Source: Oscillospiraceae bacterium (lineage in GTDB: Bacteria; Bacillota; Clostridia; Oscillospirales; Oscillospiraceae). From it: a stretch of DNA of 64,000 bases. Below, piece by piece: positions 23,996 through 33,742 of this stretch. The stretch's first letter is position 1. Each line of letters starts with the position of its first letter. The translations under genes and the position numbers were made by a program. The stretch covers positions 1 through 64,000 of the forward strand of contig JAHHSG010000006.1 of the NCBI GenBank assembly GCA_020025305.1. The letters run 5' to 3'. The notes beneath the pieces are model-generated. The model did not search any database, was not told the origin of the DNA, and was given only the letters and a program-made list of their open reading frames with translations.

Positions 23996-25531
23996 ATGTG
24001 TCCCAATAAGAAAAAAAGAGGCAGCATTCGCCGCCCTATGCGGTTGGGTGACTGGTTCGGTCTGGCCTGCCTGATTTTATTTGCCGTATGCAGCTTCATT
24101 TTGCTAGTCCGCCTATTGTCCACTAAAATGCTGACCACAGGCCTGACTGTGGCTCTGGTCATTGTACTGTCGGCACTTAACTTCCTGCATCTGGCAGTGC
24201 AGCTGCCCCGACGCAAAAATCGTCTGCCTAAATTTATCTGCGGCGCAGTGGCGCTGGTTCTCTCCGGTTTCATGATCTACACCGTCTCTGCTGCCGGCAG
24301 CGTACAGAATATGCTGATGAACATCTCCGGCAGGCTGGTGGAAAAAGAGACCACCTATGTCATTGTTATGAAGAATAGCCCTGCCCAGAATATCGGCGAT
24401 GCCGTAGGCTATCACTTCGGAAACCTCGCCCACGCCGACCAAAAGAACACTGCCGCCCTGCTGGACACCGTGGAAGACGGTTTGGGCGCTCTGCGGAACA
24501 CCCCTTATAATAATGTAACCGATTTGGTAGATGCTCTCTATGATGCTGATGTGGATGCCATTATGCTTAACGCCGGCTACATAAGCATGTTGGAAAAGAT
24601 CGAAGGCTACGAGGATTTTTCCCAGCAGACCCGGATTCTCTATGAGTTCACCACAGAGCACACAGTCGATGCCATCAAGCCCAACTCCGAAATCACCCGG
24701 GAGCCTTTCATAATTTACTGCAGCGGTTCCGATGCCCGCGACACGGACATCAACACATACAGCCTCAGTGATGTGAATATTATGGCCGTTGTCAATCCCA
24801 GCACCCATCAGGTTTTGTTACTCAATACGCCCCGGGATTACTACATCCCCCTTGTCAGCGAGCCTTATACCGGCCTGCGGGACAAGCTGACCCATGTGGG
24901 CGGCTTTGGTACCGAAGAGTCTATGGAGGTACTGGGTTCCTTCTACGGCATGGAACCAAACTACTTCATGCGCATCAACTTTACCGGTCTCATTGATATC
25001 GTAGATGCACTGGGCGGTATTGATGTGGTCTCCCCCTATGAATTTACCGCCCGGAACATCGGCGTTTTCGATAACGGGGATCAGCGGGACTACTATTTCT
25101 CCGAGGGGCTGAACCACCTTAACGGCCACGAGGCCATGGCTTTTAGCCGTGAGCGCGACTCCTTTCCCGATGGCGATAACCAGCGCGGCAAGAACCAGAT
25201 GGCTGTGATCTCTGCCATCGTGGACAAGGCCACTTCCTCCGAGATTCTCTCCAAGTATAACGATCTGCTCAAAGCCGTAGAGGGCTGCTTTGCCACCAAT
25301 ATGCCCTACGAGGACATCAGTGCTCTGGTACGGATGCAGCTGAGCCAGATGGCCAAGTGGAACATTACCAGCTACGCAGTCTGGGGCTATGATGACTTCT
25401 TGCCCTGTGCCACTGTGGGCAATCAGGAGTTGTACGTCATGCGTCCCAATGAGGAGTCGGTGGAACTGGCCAGAAATCTAATCCAGCAGGTCATATCCGG
25501 TCAGACCCCGGTGATTCCTGAAGATAATTGA
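23996..25531 (+). CDS. LytR-CpsA-Psr (LCP) family cell-wall polymer ligase
   Basis: LCP proteins transfer polyprenyl-linked wall polymers onto peptidoglycan. The 511-aa protein has a basic head, three hydrophobic segments (about 19-43, 47-66 and 77-100), a non-conserved extracellular region (about 105-230) and the LCP core (about 245-430). The core shows NTPRDYYIP near residue 281, VDALGGIDV near residue 340 and the Arg-rich FSRERDSFPDGDNQRGKNQM block near residue 383. Three N-terminal helices and an extra region mark the longer clostridial type. SD is AAGGAGAT. It stands alone between a divergent promoter and a strong terminator. Confidence 0.93.
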   Translation: MCPNKKKRGSIRRPMRLGDWFGLACLILFAVCSFILLVRLLSTKMLTTGLTVALVIVLSALNFLHLAVQLPRRKNRLPKFICGAVALVLSGFMIYTVSAAGSVQNMLMNISGRLVEKETTYVIVMKNSPAQNIGDAVGYHFGNLAHADQKNTAALLDTVEDGLGALRNTPYNNVTDLVDALYDADVDAIMLNAGYISMLEKIEGYEDFSQQTRILYEFTTEHTVDAIKPNSEITREPFIIYCSGSDARDTDINTYSLSDVNIMAVVNPSTHQVLLLNTPRDYYIPLVSEPYTGLRDKLTHVGGFGTEESMEVLGSFYGMEPNYFMRINFTGLIDIVDALGGIDVVSPYEFTARNIGVFDNGDQRDYYFSEGLNHLNGHEAMAFSRERDSFPDGDNQRGKNQMAVISAIVDKATSSEILSKYNDLLKAVEGCFATNMPYEDISALVRMQLSQMAKWNITSYAVWGYDDFLPCATVGNQELYVMRPNEESVELARNLIQQVISGQTPVIPEDN

Positions 25532-25630
25532 CCATTCCTCGCCGTACAGAGATATGCTTTTCAGGACGAGACGGGAACTTATTGCAGCTTTTCCCAGCGC
25601 CTGTATGAGCCTGCACAGAGAAAATGAAAT

Positions 25631-25677
25631 AAACTGCCGAGGCCGTTCCGTGCAAGAACGACCCTCGGCAGTTTTTT
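25631..25677. terminator. Rho-independent terminator, usable both ways
   Basis: AAACTGCCGAGG with CCTCGGCAGTTT and an inner CGTTC/GAACG stem, followed by TTTTTT. It lies between the LCP and PhzF genes; the rest of 25532-25855 shows no gene. Confidence 0.9.
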
Positions 25678-25855
25678 GTATGCATGGTGTTCCTTTTTGC
25701 TCTGTCAAAGATCCTGATCATAGGCCAGGCACAGGACAAGTGAGGGGACAGCAAGTGCTTCATGCTGTTCCTTTGTTCTCCCTTGGCTGACACTTCCCCC
25801 TCCGCCTGCCTAAGCTATATGTGCTTGGCAAAGATACTTGCATGAGGAAACCGTC

Positions 25856-26710
25856 TCAGATTTTCAGATCCACATGCATACTCATGACAGCCCGTCCGCC
25901 GACCAGCACCTTTACCGACTGCCCATCCCTGACCAAACGGCTTCGGATCTCCGAAGGACGATTCATATGCTCACCCTGTAAAAAGATATTCTCTTCCTCC
26001 GGCTTCACCAGTCCCTGCAGATAGAGATAATACGTTAATGCACCATTAGAGGTTCCGGTGGCACATTCCTCCGGAATGTCATAGCGCGGGGCATAATTGC
26101 TGCAATAGGCCGTGCAAGCCTCCCCGCCGGGACAAAACATGTGCACGCCTGTTACATCATAGTGACGAGACAACTCCGTTACGGCACGCTCATCCTGTAC
26201 GGCAGACATAAGCACCTCATGATTCAGCACCGGCATCATAATATCGGCAAGCCCCGTTGAGACAATCTTGGGCGCAAAGCCCTGCGGGCAATGTTCCGGC
26301 CGCAGACCATAGGCGCCGTACAGTGCCTGCCACTCCTTCTCCTCAATGGTGCCCAGCAGCTGCGGCGGCGCCATATCCATCCAGACCGTCTCACCACGGA
26401 CCTGAATTTGCAGCTGGGCTGCCCGGGTATGGGCGATAAAAACGCCTTCACCGATTCTGCCCGTCTGGTACAGCATGGCAAAGGAGGCAATCGTTGCATG
26501 GCCGCACAGATCCACTTCCCCCGCCGGTGTAAAATAGCGCAGCGCCACGCCGCCCGGCTCCATACGCACAAAGGCCGTCTCTGAGTGCTTAAACTCTCCG
26601 GCAATCTGCTGCATCTCCTGATCGGATAGTTCCCGATCCGGCAGCACCACGCCGGCCTGGTTGCCGCCGAAGAGCTCGGCGGCAAAGGCATCCATCACAT
26701 AAGCTTCCGT
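25856..26710 (-). CDS. PhzF family isomerase-like protein, probable ACG start
   Basis: PhzF-fold proteins are often isomerases or epimerases of amino-acid-like substrates; most family members have unknown substrates. The 284-aa protein shows DAFAAELFGGNQAGVV near residue 6, HSETAF near residue 43 (with the catalytic Glu), DLCGHATIAS near residue 68 and EECATGTSNGALTYYL near residue 211. Family members start about six residues before DAF. In frame this is ACG at 26710, 6-7 nt after GGGAGGT, giving MEAYVMDAF; no ATG sits there. The GTG at 26698 is too far from the SD and would clip the first beta strand. Confidence 0.82.
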   Translation of the reverse strand, partial: TEAYVMDAFAAELFGGNQAGVVLPDRELSDQEMQQIAGEFKHSETAFVRMEPGGVALRYFTPAGEVDLCGHATIASFAMLYQTGRIGEGVFIAHTRAAQLQIQVRGETVWMDMAPPQLLGTIEEKEWQALYGAYGLRPEHCPQGFAPKIVSTGLADIMMPVLNHEVLMSAVQDERAVTELSRHYDVTGVHMFCPGGEACTAYCSNYAPRYDIPEECATGTSNGALTYYLYLQGLVKPEEENIFLQGEHMNRPSEIRSRLVRDGQSVKVLVGGRAVMSMHVDLKI

Positions 26711-26795
26711 AGGTGACCTCCCCCTCTTTTCGCTATCATCTCTGTCATTTTGTAGTATATATAGATCAGTCTATTCCATTTTTAAGTGCGCCCCG

Positions 26796-27527
26796 TCACC
26801 TATGGCTTTCCAAATAGATGCTCAATACCTCTGGCGGATTGTTAATTCTGGGGAGAAAAACAGCATTTCCGATCCCCCTGCTCACAAGAAGTCTATTTTC
26901 ATAAAGGCCCGCAGTGTATTTAGGAAAAAGCCCCTGACCGGGAGCATAAAGCCCCCTGTTGTGAAATCGCCACTGTCCGCCGTGGGCGTGCCCGGAAAGC
27001 ACCAGATCCACCGGGAACGGCCGCACATACCGATCATAATATTCCGGATGATGGCAAAGGAGAAGCTTAAAGCCCGGCAGTGCGGAAAAAGACGCCAGCC
27101 ACTCCAGATTCGGGATCTGCTCTTGCAGATGCCGACGGATAAGCCCCTGTTCCTGCAATGCAGAGGAAAGCCCTCCGAGCCAAATATCTTGATACGCCGT
27201 CGATGCATTGTCCAGTGCCACCACACCTGTGGCTTCTATGGAAGAGCGCAGATCTCCGGGAAAGTATAAGTCATGATTACCAATGGAACAAAACGTTGGG
27301 AACATCCGTGCACTGCGTTCCAGAAACATAAAGCCGTCCTCATACTGCTCTTCATCCTGCACAAAATCGCCGCCAATTAAAACGGCATCCGGCTTCATAT
27401 CCTGCAGAAGATCTATGATGGGAGCATGATCAAAGCAATGCAAATCAGATACAAAAGCAAAATGAATCTCTCTTTCAAGCGCTGCCGGAATTCGAAACTC
27501 CGTCATTGTAAGCTGCGCTTTTTTCAT
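26796..27527 (-). CDS. Metallophosphoesterase (YkuE-like)
   Basis: A 243-aa calcineurin-like phosphoesterase. Metal-binding motifs are in order: FVSDLHCFD near residue 24, GGDFVQDEE near residue 50, GNHDLYF near residue 83, LLCHHPEY near residue 156 and LSGHAHGGQWRF near residue 176. No transmembrane helix or secretion signal is evident, so it is probably cytosolic. Related proteins act on phosphodiesters or phospholipid headgroups; the substrate is unknown. The ATG at 27527 follows AAGGAGAG. Confidence 0.88.
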   Translation of the reverse strand: MKKAQLTMTEFRIPAALEREIHFAFVSDLHCFDHAPIIDLLQDMKPDAVLIGGDFVQDEEQYEDGFMFLERSARMFPTFCSIGNHDLYFPGDLRSSIEATGVVALDNASTAYQDIWLGGLSSALQEQGLIRRHLQEQIPNLEWLASFSALPGFKLLLCHHPEYYDRYVRPFPVDLVLSGHAHGGQWRFHNRGLYAPGQGLFPKYTAGLYENRLLVSRGIGNAVFLPRINNPPEVLSIYLESHR

Positions 27528-27727
27528 GTAATACTCTCCTTTCTTGAAATCCATGCGCTGTCAGCAGCCGTTGATTGACGGCACACCAGCCGCTTCATGC
27601 CTGCTCCATTCCCTCCCGGGTCAGTCGGTACATTCCCCTAACCCCGGACGCTGATACGCACCGTTTCCATGATATCAGCATAAATCACACCTGCCTTTCC
27701 GTCAACCCTTTCCCTCTGCCTATCACA

Positions 27728-27765
27728 GAAAAAATACCGTCGGCCCATGGACCGACGGTATTTTC
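27728..27765 (-). terminator. Terminator of the nucleoside operon
   Basis: On the minus strand ACCGTCGG, loop, CCGACGGT and a T-run, 26 bp after the uridine phosphorylase gene. Confidence 0.85.
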
Positions 27766-27791
27766 TTTTGCAGGATGTACATAGGAATCTT

Positions 27792-28574
27792 TCAGTGCAG
27801 GTACTTCTCCGTCAGCTGCACCACGGCCTCCAGTGCGATCTTGCACATATTCCGCTGTGCCTCGGAGAAATCCTCCATCCACTCGTCGGTAATTCGATTG
27901 GCGTGGACGGCACAGATACAGCCGGTCATCACATCAAAAAGAGAGCCCAGTGTCATGACCGTCTCAGATTCCATCTCCATATTGAGCACACGAAGGTTGA
28001 TCATCTCCTGCTGGAAATCCTCGTTGTAAAACTTTCTTCCCAGCGCAGTCCGACCCTGTCCGGCAAAGAAAGAACCTACTGAGGCAGAAATTCCTTTCCA
28101 ATAGCCGATTCCTTCTCGCTTGCAGGCATCCTCCAAGCAATTGACCACCTCGCAGGAGGCCACGGCCGGGTATTCCGCAGGGGCATAAAAGCAGCTGGCA
28201 CCGCCCCGGCGCATGGCGGCGGTATTGATAATCATCTCGCCGCACTTGATTTCCTCTTTCAGCACCCCGGTACCGCCAATACGAATGAGCGCCTTTGCAC
28301 CCAGCTCAATGAGCTCCAATACGGCAATCTCTGTGGAAGGAGCACCAATACCGGTAGAGCAGACACTGACAGGAACCCCCTTATAAGTGCCTGTACCCAC
28401 CGTATATTCTCTGTTACTGGCAATGATTCGGAAGTCATCACACAGATCTATGAACATCTTGACTCTGCCGGGATCACCAGGCAGCAGCACAACTTCCGCA
28501 ATATCGCCTTTTCCACACATGAGGTGGGGCGCTTTTCCTCCGAAGGAGGGATTTGCAGCGGATACTGTTTGCAT
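27792..28574 (-). CDS. udp: Uridine phosphorylase-type nucleoside phosphorylase
   Basis: Splits nucleosides to free base and ribose 1-phosphate. The 260-aa NP-I family protein has LLPGDPGRVK near residue 30, the GGTG loop near residue 103, and the LNMEMES motif near residue 200 that binds the ribose. The pyrimidine-specific assignment rests on overall similarity and is less certain than the family. I chose ATG 28574 with AAGGAATG upstream. Its position after two nucleoside-type permeases points to immediate use of imported nucleosides. Confidence 0.9.
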   Translation of the reverse strand: MQTVSAANPSFGGKAPHLMCGKGDIAEVVLLPGDPGRVKMFIDLCDDFRIIASNREYTVGTGTYKGVPVSVCSTGIGAPSTEIAVLELIELGAKALIRIGGTGVLKEEIKCGEMIINTAAMRRGGASCFYAPAEYPAVASCEVVNCLEDACKREGIGYWKGISASVGSFFAGQGRTALGRKFYNEDFQQEMINLRVLNMEMESETVMTLGSLFDVMTGCICAVHANRITDEWMEDFSEAQRNMCKIALEAVVQLTEKYLH

Positions 28575-28687
28575 AGTTTCATTCCTTTCTGCGACCTGAA
28601 CGCCGCGGGACAATCCGGCCTGCGGGCTATGTACGGTCGGCAAGCTTCCCCTTGCCGTCAGCAGGCCCCGGCCCTCCGCAAGCGGCG

Positions 28688-29611
28688 TTACAGCTTAACG
28701 GTGCCTAATTTTTTGTTTTTTCTGCGTGCCACTGCACCCATCAGCCACATACTGATGATCGTCAGCAGATAGGGTGCCATGGAGGCAAACTGGGAAGGCA
28801 TACGGAAGGACTGTGCCACATTGCCCACAGCCATAGCAAAGCCGAACATGATAGAGAAGATCATGGTCAGGATGGGGTTGCCTACGCCCATATTCTGTGC
28901 GGCAATAGCGATAAATCCACGGCCTGCCGCCATACCGGTGGTGAAGTAGGGCAAATAACCCATGGACAGATACATACCACCGAAGGCTGCCAGTATACCG
29001 GAAAGGATACAGGCGGTGAACTTGATTTTGCGCACGTTGATTCCTACAGATGCGGCGGCATCGGGATTTTGTCCTACTGCCTGAATCCGCAGGCCCAGTC
29101 GGGTCTTGTGGATCAGGAACCATACCGCCGCCACAGAGATCAATGCCAGATAGATCATCAGGTTGTGTCCGGAGATGATGTCGCCCAGTACAGGAATGTC
29201 CTCAACAAGCGGAATGTGTACCACCGGAAACTTCAACGACATGAGGTTGGAGGTATTCTGCTTCATGCCGGTCAACAGATACACCGCATACACGGTGCCT
29301 CCCGTAGCCAGCATATTGAGGGCAAGACCGGTCAAGAGCGGTTTTGCATCGAGATAAAGAACGAAATAGGCAAAGATTGCCGCCACGGCAATGCTTGCCG
29401 CAAGACCGCAGAGGATCCCCACAAACAGGTTCTGGGAATAGGCACTGCCCATGACACCGCCCAGCGCCGCAAAGAGCATCATTCCCTCGTAGGCTACGCA
29501 GAGGATGTTGGCCTTTGCACCGATGACGGCAGCCATGCCCACCAGGATCAAGGGGGTGCTCATGCGCAGAACAGAGCTGATAAACTCCATTACAAATTCA
29601 TAATTCCACAT
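28688..29611 (-). CDS. Nucleoside ABC transporter permease (NupQ-type)
   Basis: A 307-aa membrane protein of the BPD_transp_2 group with about eight to nine helices, LLTGLALNMLATGGTVY near residue 92 and the cytoplasmic coupling segment IQAVGQNPDAAASVGI near residue 176. With its partner it forms the channel of a BMP-type nucleoside importer. The ATG overlaps the stop of the upstream permease by one base, as is usual in this operon type. Confidence 0.92.
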   Translation of the reverse strand: MWNYEFVMEFISSVLRMSTPLILVGMAAVIGAKANILCVAYEGMMLFAALGGVMGSAYSQNLFVGILCGLAASIAVAAIFAYFVLYLDAKPLLTGLALNMLATGGTVYAVYLLTGMKQNTSNLMSLKFPVVHIPLVEDIPVLGDIISGHNLMIYLALISVAAVWFLIHKTRLGLRIQAVGQNPDAAASVGINVRKIKFTACILSGILAAFGGMYLSMGYLPYFTTGMAAGRGFIAIAAQNMGVGNPILTMIFSIMFGFAMAVGNVAQSFRMPSQFASMAPYLLTIISMWLMGAVARRKNKKLGTVKL

Positions 29612-30711
29612 TATTCTGCACTCCCTTCTGCCTTCATAGCACGCTTGGTGCTGCCCACAATGGCCTTGTGTTCCCAGCCAGCCAGAAAACGCTCGGCTGC
29701 AATGAGAATGATAATGACGGCCTGAATCACGTTGATAATTTCAGGCGGAATATTGGAGGTAAAGTTCAGCGCATCCGCCGAGGTACGGATATAGGCCAGG
29801 AAGAGGGCTGCAAGAGGCATGTAGTGGGGCTTATTATGGCACAGCACCGCCAGCATGACACCGTCCCAACCATGATTGGTAAAGCCTCCGTACATGAAGC
29901 GCTGATAGTTACCCAGCGTCTCCACTGTGCCGCCCACACCGGCCAGAGCACCGGCCAGCACAGAGATCCCCACGATGGTCTTACCCACAGGCATACCGGA
30001 GTAGGTACCAAACTTCTGGTTCTGCCCTACGGTGCGGGCGGAGAGTCCGAAGCTGGTGTGGTAGAGTACCACATACCCAATGATAACAGCAGCAATACCG
30101 AACAGCAGTCCGATATGCAGCCGGGAGTTTCCGAAGAGATAGGGAAGGCGGGCTGACTGGGCAAATTGATAAGATGCCTCAAACCCGGCATTCGGATCAC
30201 GCAGCGGATTTAAAATCACGTACATGCCCAGATACAAGGCCACATAGTTGATCATCAGAGCCACCACGATGGTCACTGCATTATACCGGACGTGCAGGAT
30301 ACCGGGAATTCCCATCACAATACTGCCCGCCAATGCACCGGCCAGAATACACAATGGAATGTGAAGGATGGCAGGAATTCCGGGGAGAATGGCAACCGCA
30401 GTGGCCGCCACAGCACCGCCGAAAAAAGCACCCTCAGCGGCGATATTGATCTGCCCGGCAGCATTCACAAGGCAGATGGCCGTACCTGTGAACAGCAGCG
30501 GAATCATCTTGGAAATGATAGCGGTGAGGTTACTGGTATTGCGCAGCGGGCCGATCAGCAGCGTGAGAAAGTCTTTGCCCGGGTTATCACTGACGGTCAC
30601 AATGAGGATAAAGGCAATCACCATAGAGATAACAATGGCCAAAACCGTTCTCAAAACGGAGAAGCGTCTCTCGATCTGCTGGCTTTTATTCACTGGTTCT
30701 AACTTACGCAA
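29611..30711 (-). CDS. Nucleoside ABC transporter permease (NupP-type)
   Basis: A 366-aa multi-pass permease with NAAGQINIAAEGAFFGG near residue 85 and the coupling segment ARTVGQNQKFGTYSGMPV near residue 228. The TTG at 30711 is preferred as the start: GGAGGTG stands 6 nt before it and overlap with the ATPase gene is then only 8 nt. An ATG at 30735 is possible but lies upstream of that SD. It pairs with the NupQ-type permease. Confidence 0.9.
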   Translation of the reverse strand: MRKLEPVNKSQQIERRFSVLRTVLAIVISMVIAFILIVTVSDNPGKDFLTLLIGPLRNTSNLTAIISKMIPLLFTGTAICLVNAAGQINIAAEGAFFGGAVAATAVAILPGIPAILHIPLCILAGALAGSIVMGIPGILHVRYNAVTIVVALMINYVALYLGMYVILNPLRDPNAGFEASYQFAQSARLPYLFGNSRLHIGLLFGIAAVIIGYVVLYHTSFGLSARTVGQNQKFGTYSGMPVGKTIVGISVLAGALAGVGGTVETLGNYQRFMYGGFTNHGWDGVMLAVLCHNKPHYMPLAALFLAYIRTSADALNFTSNIPPEIINVIQAVIIILIAAERFLAGWEHKAIVGSTKRAMKAEGSAE

Positions 30712-32302
30712 AGAGAACACCTCCAATTTCCGCATCACTCTGTTTCTTGACACCCAGCATATACTCGCCCAGCGTCTGCTCATTTACCTGACCGGCATCG
30801 GGGAAGTATGCCACAATCCGGCCTCCATACATCACCACAAGACTGTCGCTAATACTCAGCAATTCGCCCAGATCTGCAGAGAAAAGCAGCGTTGCCGTCT
30901 GTTTTTCATCCCGAAGCGCCACAATTTTCTTTCGGATGACTTCCGCTGCACCCACGTCAATACCACGGGTAGGGTGGCAAACCAGCATAAATTTTGCGTC
31001 TGCCGTAAACTCCCGGGCCGCAACGACTTTCTGGATATTGCCGCCGGAAAGGGTTTTGACTGCCGCACCGGGGCCTTCGCACTTGACCACAAATTCCTTC
31101 ACATATGCCTTGCTGTCCTGCCGTACCTTTTTCCAGTTCAGCAAGCCGAATTTCTTATACCGCTTTTGATAGTAGCGGTCAGCGACAATATTCTCCTCAA
31201 TACTCTGCTCTTTGGACGCGCCGTAGGTCATGCGGTCCTGATGCATCAGAGAAACGCCCATCTCACGGATCTCACGGATGGACTTTGCACTCTTCAAAGA
31301 GCGGCCGTTCACCAGCACATCCCCGGACTGAATGGGGAGAAGTCCGGCAATCATATCTGCCAGCTCTGCCTGTCCATTCCCCTCTACACCGGCAACACCC
31401 AAAATTTCACCGGCACGCACGTCAAAGGACACATGGCAAACCGTGTCCTTCCCCTGAGCGTCCTTGAAGGAAAGATCCCGCACCTTCAATACGGTCTCCT
31501 GCGGCTTAGCAGGTGCCTTGTCAATCTTGAACTTCACATCACGGTTAAACATCATCTTCGTAATGTCGTCCTCCGTAATATTGGCCATATCCGCCGTACC
31601 AATGGACTTGCCCAGACGGAGCACCGTGATTCGGTCACAGATCTCCCGCACCTCGTTGAGTTTATGGGAGATAAACACGATGGAGAAGCCCTGCTCCTTC
31701 AGTTTCTTGAGCTGCACAAACAGCTCTTTGATCTCCTGCGGCGTCAATACGGCAGTAGGCTCATCCAGCAGCAGCAGCTTTGCCCCGCGGATCAAAATTT
31801 TCAAAATCTCCACCCGCTGCTTATAGCCCACAGAGAGATCACCGACGATGGCATCGGGGTCTACGTCCAGATCGTACTTTTGGGACACCTCGATCACCCG
31901 TCGTCTGGCCTCCTTGCGGTCATAGACAATGCCGCCTTTCACAGGCTCCACGCCCAGCAGCATATTGTCCGTTACTGACAGATTATCCACCAGCATGAAG
32001 TGCTGGTGCACCATGCCGATTCCATATTCCAATGCATCCAGAGGGCTCTCCATCTTACGCTCTTCCCCGCCGATCAGGATACGCCCCTCCTCCGGGGTCT
32101 CCTGCCCGAAGAGCACCTTCATCAGCGTTGTTTTTCCGGCGCCGTTCTCCCCGACAAGCCCGTGAATCTCACCTCTTCGGACAGAAAAATTCACATCGCT
32201 GTTCGCCACAAAGCCGTTTTCGTAAATCTTGGTAATGTGCTCCATGGAGAGCATATCCTCACCGATGCCCACATTATCGAAAAGCTTTTGCTTTTCCGCC
32301 AT
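30704..32302 (-). CDS. Nucleoside ABC transporter ATP-binding protein with two NBDs (NupO-type)
   Basis: A 532-aa ATPase containing two nucleotide-binding domains in one chain. NBD1 has Walker A GENGAGKTT near residue 45, signature LSVGYKQR near residue 150 and Walker B LLLLDEPTAVL near residue 168. NBD2 has a degenerate Walker A (GVEGNGQAE near residue 300) and signature LSGGNIQK near residue 415, as is normal for this sugar/nucleoside ATPase class. The ATG at 32302 follows GGGAGGAAAAG. It energises the two permeases downstream. Confidence 0.93.
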   Translation of the reverse strand: MAEKQKLFDNVGIGEDMLSMEHITKIYENGFVANSDVNFSVRRGEIHGLVGENGAGKTTLMKVLFGQETPEEGRILIGGEERKMESPLDALEYGIGMVHQHFMLVDNLSVTDNMLLGVEPVKGGIVYDRKEARRRVIEVSQKYDLDVDPDAIVGDLSVGYKQRVEILKILIRGAKLLLLDEPTAVLTPQEIKELFVQLKKLKEQGFSIVFISHKLNEVREICDRITVLRLGKSIGTADMANITEDDITKMMFNRDVKFKIDKAPAKPQETVLKVRDLSFKDAQGKDTVCHVSFDVRAGEILGVAGVEGNGQAELADMIAGLLPIQSGDVLVNGRSLKSAKSIREIREMGVSLMHQDRMTYGASKEQSIEENIVADRYYQKRYKKFGLLNWKKVRQDSKAYVKEFVVKCEGPGAAVKTLSGGNIQKVVAAREFTADAKFMLVCHPTRGIDVGAAEVIRKKIVALRDEKQTATLLFSADLGELLSISDSLVVMYGGRIVAYFPDAGQVNEQTLGEYMLGVKKQSDAEIGGVLFA

Positions 32303-32349
32303 CTCTTTTCCTCCCTTTCCAAATAGGATCACATGAAAATCTCTTTAGT

Positions 32350-32379
32350 AAAAAAGGGAGGTGCGGAAAGCACCCCCCT
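32350..32379 (-). terminator. Partial terminator/attenuator between lipoprotein and ATPase genes
   Basis: On the minus strand GGGGGGTGC, loop TTTCC, GCACCTCCC and TTTTTT in the 90-bp gap inside the operon. It probably makes the binding protein more abundant than the transporter subunits (inference). Confidence 0.8.
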
Positions 32380-32392
32380 TTCGGTTACTGCA

Positions 32393-33529
32393 TCAGTTCT
32401 GTGCGGGAGCCTGCGCCTTAATGGCATCAATTTCCTCCGTAGATGCGCCGTAAGCCGTGCTCACTTCAATTTCGCCGGAAATCATCTTATCGGCAATTTC
32501 AGCCAACTGCTTGCGGATGGCTTCAGGAACGATTGCCTGATAAAACTCATTATCCGCCAAAGAAACACCGCCGTCTGCATAGGAGACCTTGATGTGGGTG
32601 CCCCACTGGGCAGTGCCGTCACCGATCTGCGTCACGATGGGGAATACCATGTTGTAATATGCCTTAATGACAGACGTTACAATGTGATCGGCAGTCTCCT
32701 TGCTGGTTCCGGCAATATTCGCAGCTTCATCAGCGTCAGCACACATAGCGTATACGTTCTTCTCCAGTGCAGCATCGGCCACCGCCAGATCGCTGTTGGA
32801 AACGCCTACGATCACGTCAGCACCGCTGTTGCTCTGTGAGATGGCAATTTCCTTGGTAAGCGCGGAGTTATTGTGGTCACCCACGAAGGAATAGAGCACT
32901 TCAATGGAGGAATCGACATATTTGACACCCTCGATATACGCCACCAGTGCATCCAGAATAGCGGTAGACTCCATAGCACCCACAAAGCCCACGACCTTCT
33001 GGGGGTTGGCATAAGCACACTCCTCGGAGGTGGTCATCATGGCAGCCAGAGCGCCGGCCAGGAAATAGCCCTGGTTCTGCATGACCTGCACGGAGATCAC
33101 GTTGGCATTCTTGCCGTCAGAGAAATCCATTTCGGTATCGAAGATCAGGAACTTCTGATTGGGGAACTTGGCAGCCGTGTTGGACAGAGGCTCGATCATG
33201 GTGCCGAAGCCGGTCACAATGAGGTCATACTGCCCCATCTCTGCAGCCTTCATCAGGGTGCTCTCATAAAGAGAAGTATCCATGTTGCACTCAAAGCTGG
33301 CAACATTGCCGCCATTCTTATCGGTATAATCCTTCAGCGCAGCATACACATCGTCGTTGTTGGTGCCGCCGCCCAGATTACCGGTAACGACAAACATAAT
33401 GTCCAGCGCCTTGTCGGAGCCCTCACTGTTCGCAGGATCCTTGCCGTCGCCGCCCTGACCGCCGCAGGCCGCCAAAAGCATGGTCATAGCCAGTACCGCG
33501 GAGATGATGCTGATGAGTTTCTTTTTCAT
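32393..33529 (-). CDS. BMP family nucleoside-binding lipoprotein
   Basis: The substrate-binding part of the importer. The 378-aa precursor has a lipoprotein signal with lipobox LAAC (Cys near residue 22), then a Gly/Asp-rich linker and the BMP domain with DLIVTGFGTM near residue 102, VGFVGAMEST near residue 182 and DVIVGVSNSDL near residue 238. Family members bind purine or pyrimidine nucleosides. It heads the operon BMP-ATPase-permease-permease-udp. Confidence 0.93.
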   Translation of the reverse strand: MKKKLISIISAVLAMTMLLAACGGQGGDGKDPANSEGSDKALDIMFVVTGNLGGGTNNDDVYAALKDYTDKNGGNVASFECNMDTSLYESTLMKAAEMGQYDLIVTGFGTMIEPLSNTAAKFPNQKFLIFDTEMDFSDGKNANVISVQVMQNQGYFLAGALAAMMTTSEECAYANPQKVVGFVGAMESTAILDALVAYIEGVKYVDSSIEVLYSFVGDHNNSALTKEIAISQSNSGADVIVGVSNSDLAVADAALEKNVYAMCADADEAANIAGTSKETADHIVTSVIKAYYNMVFPIVTQIGDGTAQWGTHIKVSYADGGVSLADNEFYQAIVPEAIRKQLAEIADKMISGEIEVSTAYGASTEEIDAIKAQAPAQN

Positions 33530-33633
33530 TTTCTTCTTCCTTTCTTCGCCTTCCTACGAGGCTGTAAGTTTTTCCTCGCCTTAGATATTCCGCTACACGG
33601 AATTTCATTCCATATAGTAGAAACAGCAAATTG

Positions 33634-33662
33634 ATGATACCATTGAATTCGTAATGCGTCAA
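33634..33662 (-). promoter_or_regulatory. Sigma-A promoter of the nucleoside operon
   Basis: On the minus strand TTGACG (33657-33662), 17-bp spacer, TATCAT (33634-33639), in the gap between the IclR and BMP genes. Confidence 0.7.
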
Positions 33663-33742
33663 TCTACCCAACGCTTCTTTTTGAAAAAACTTGAAACTTC
33701 TACTCTTTTTACAGGAAAAATCCCACCATTTTGTATATAACG

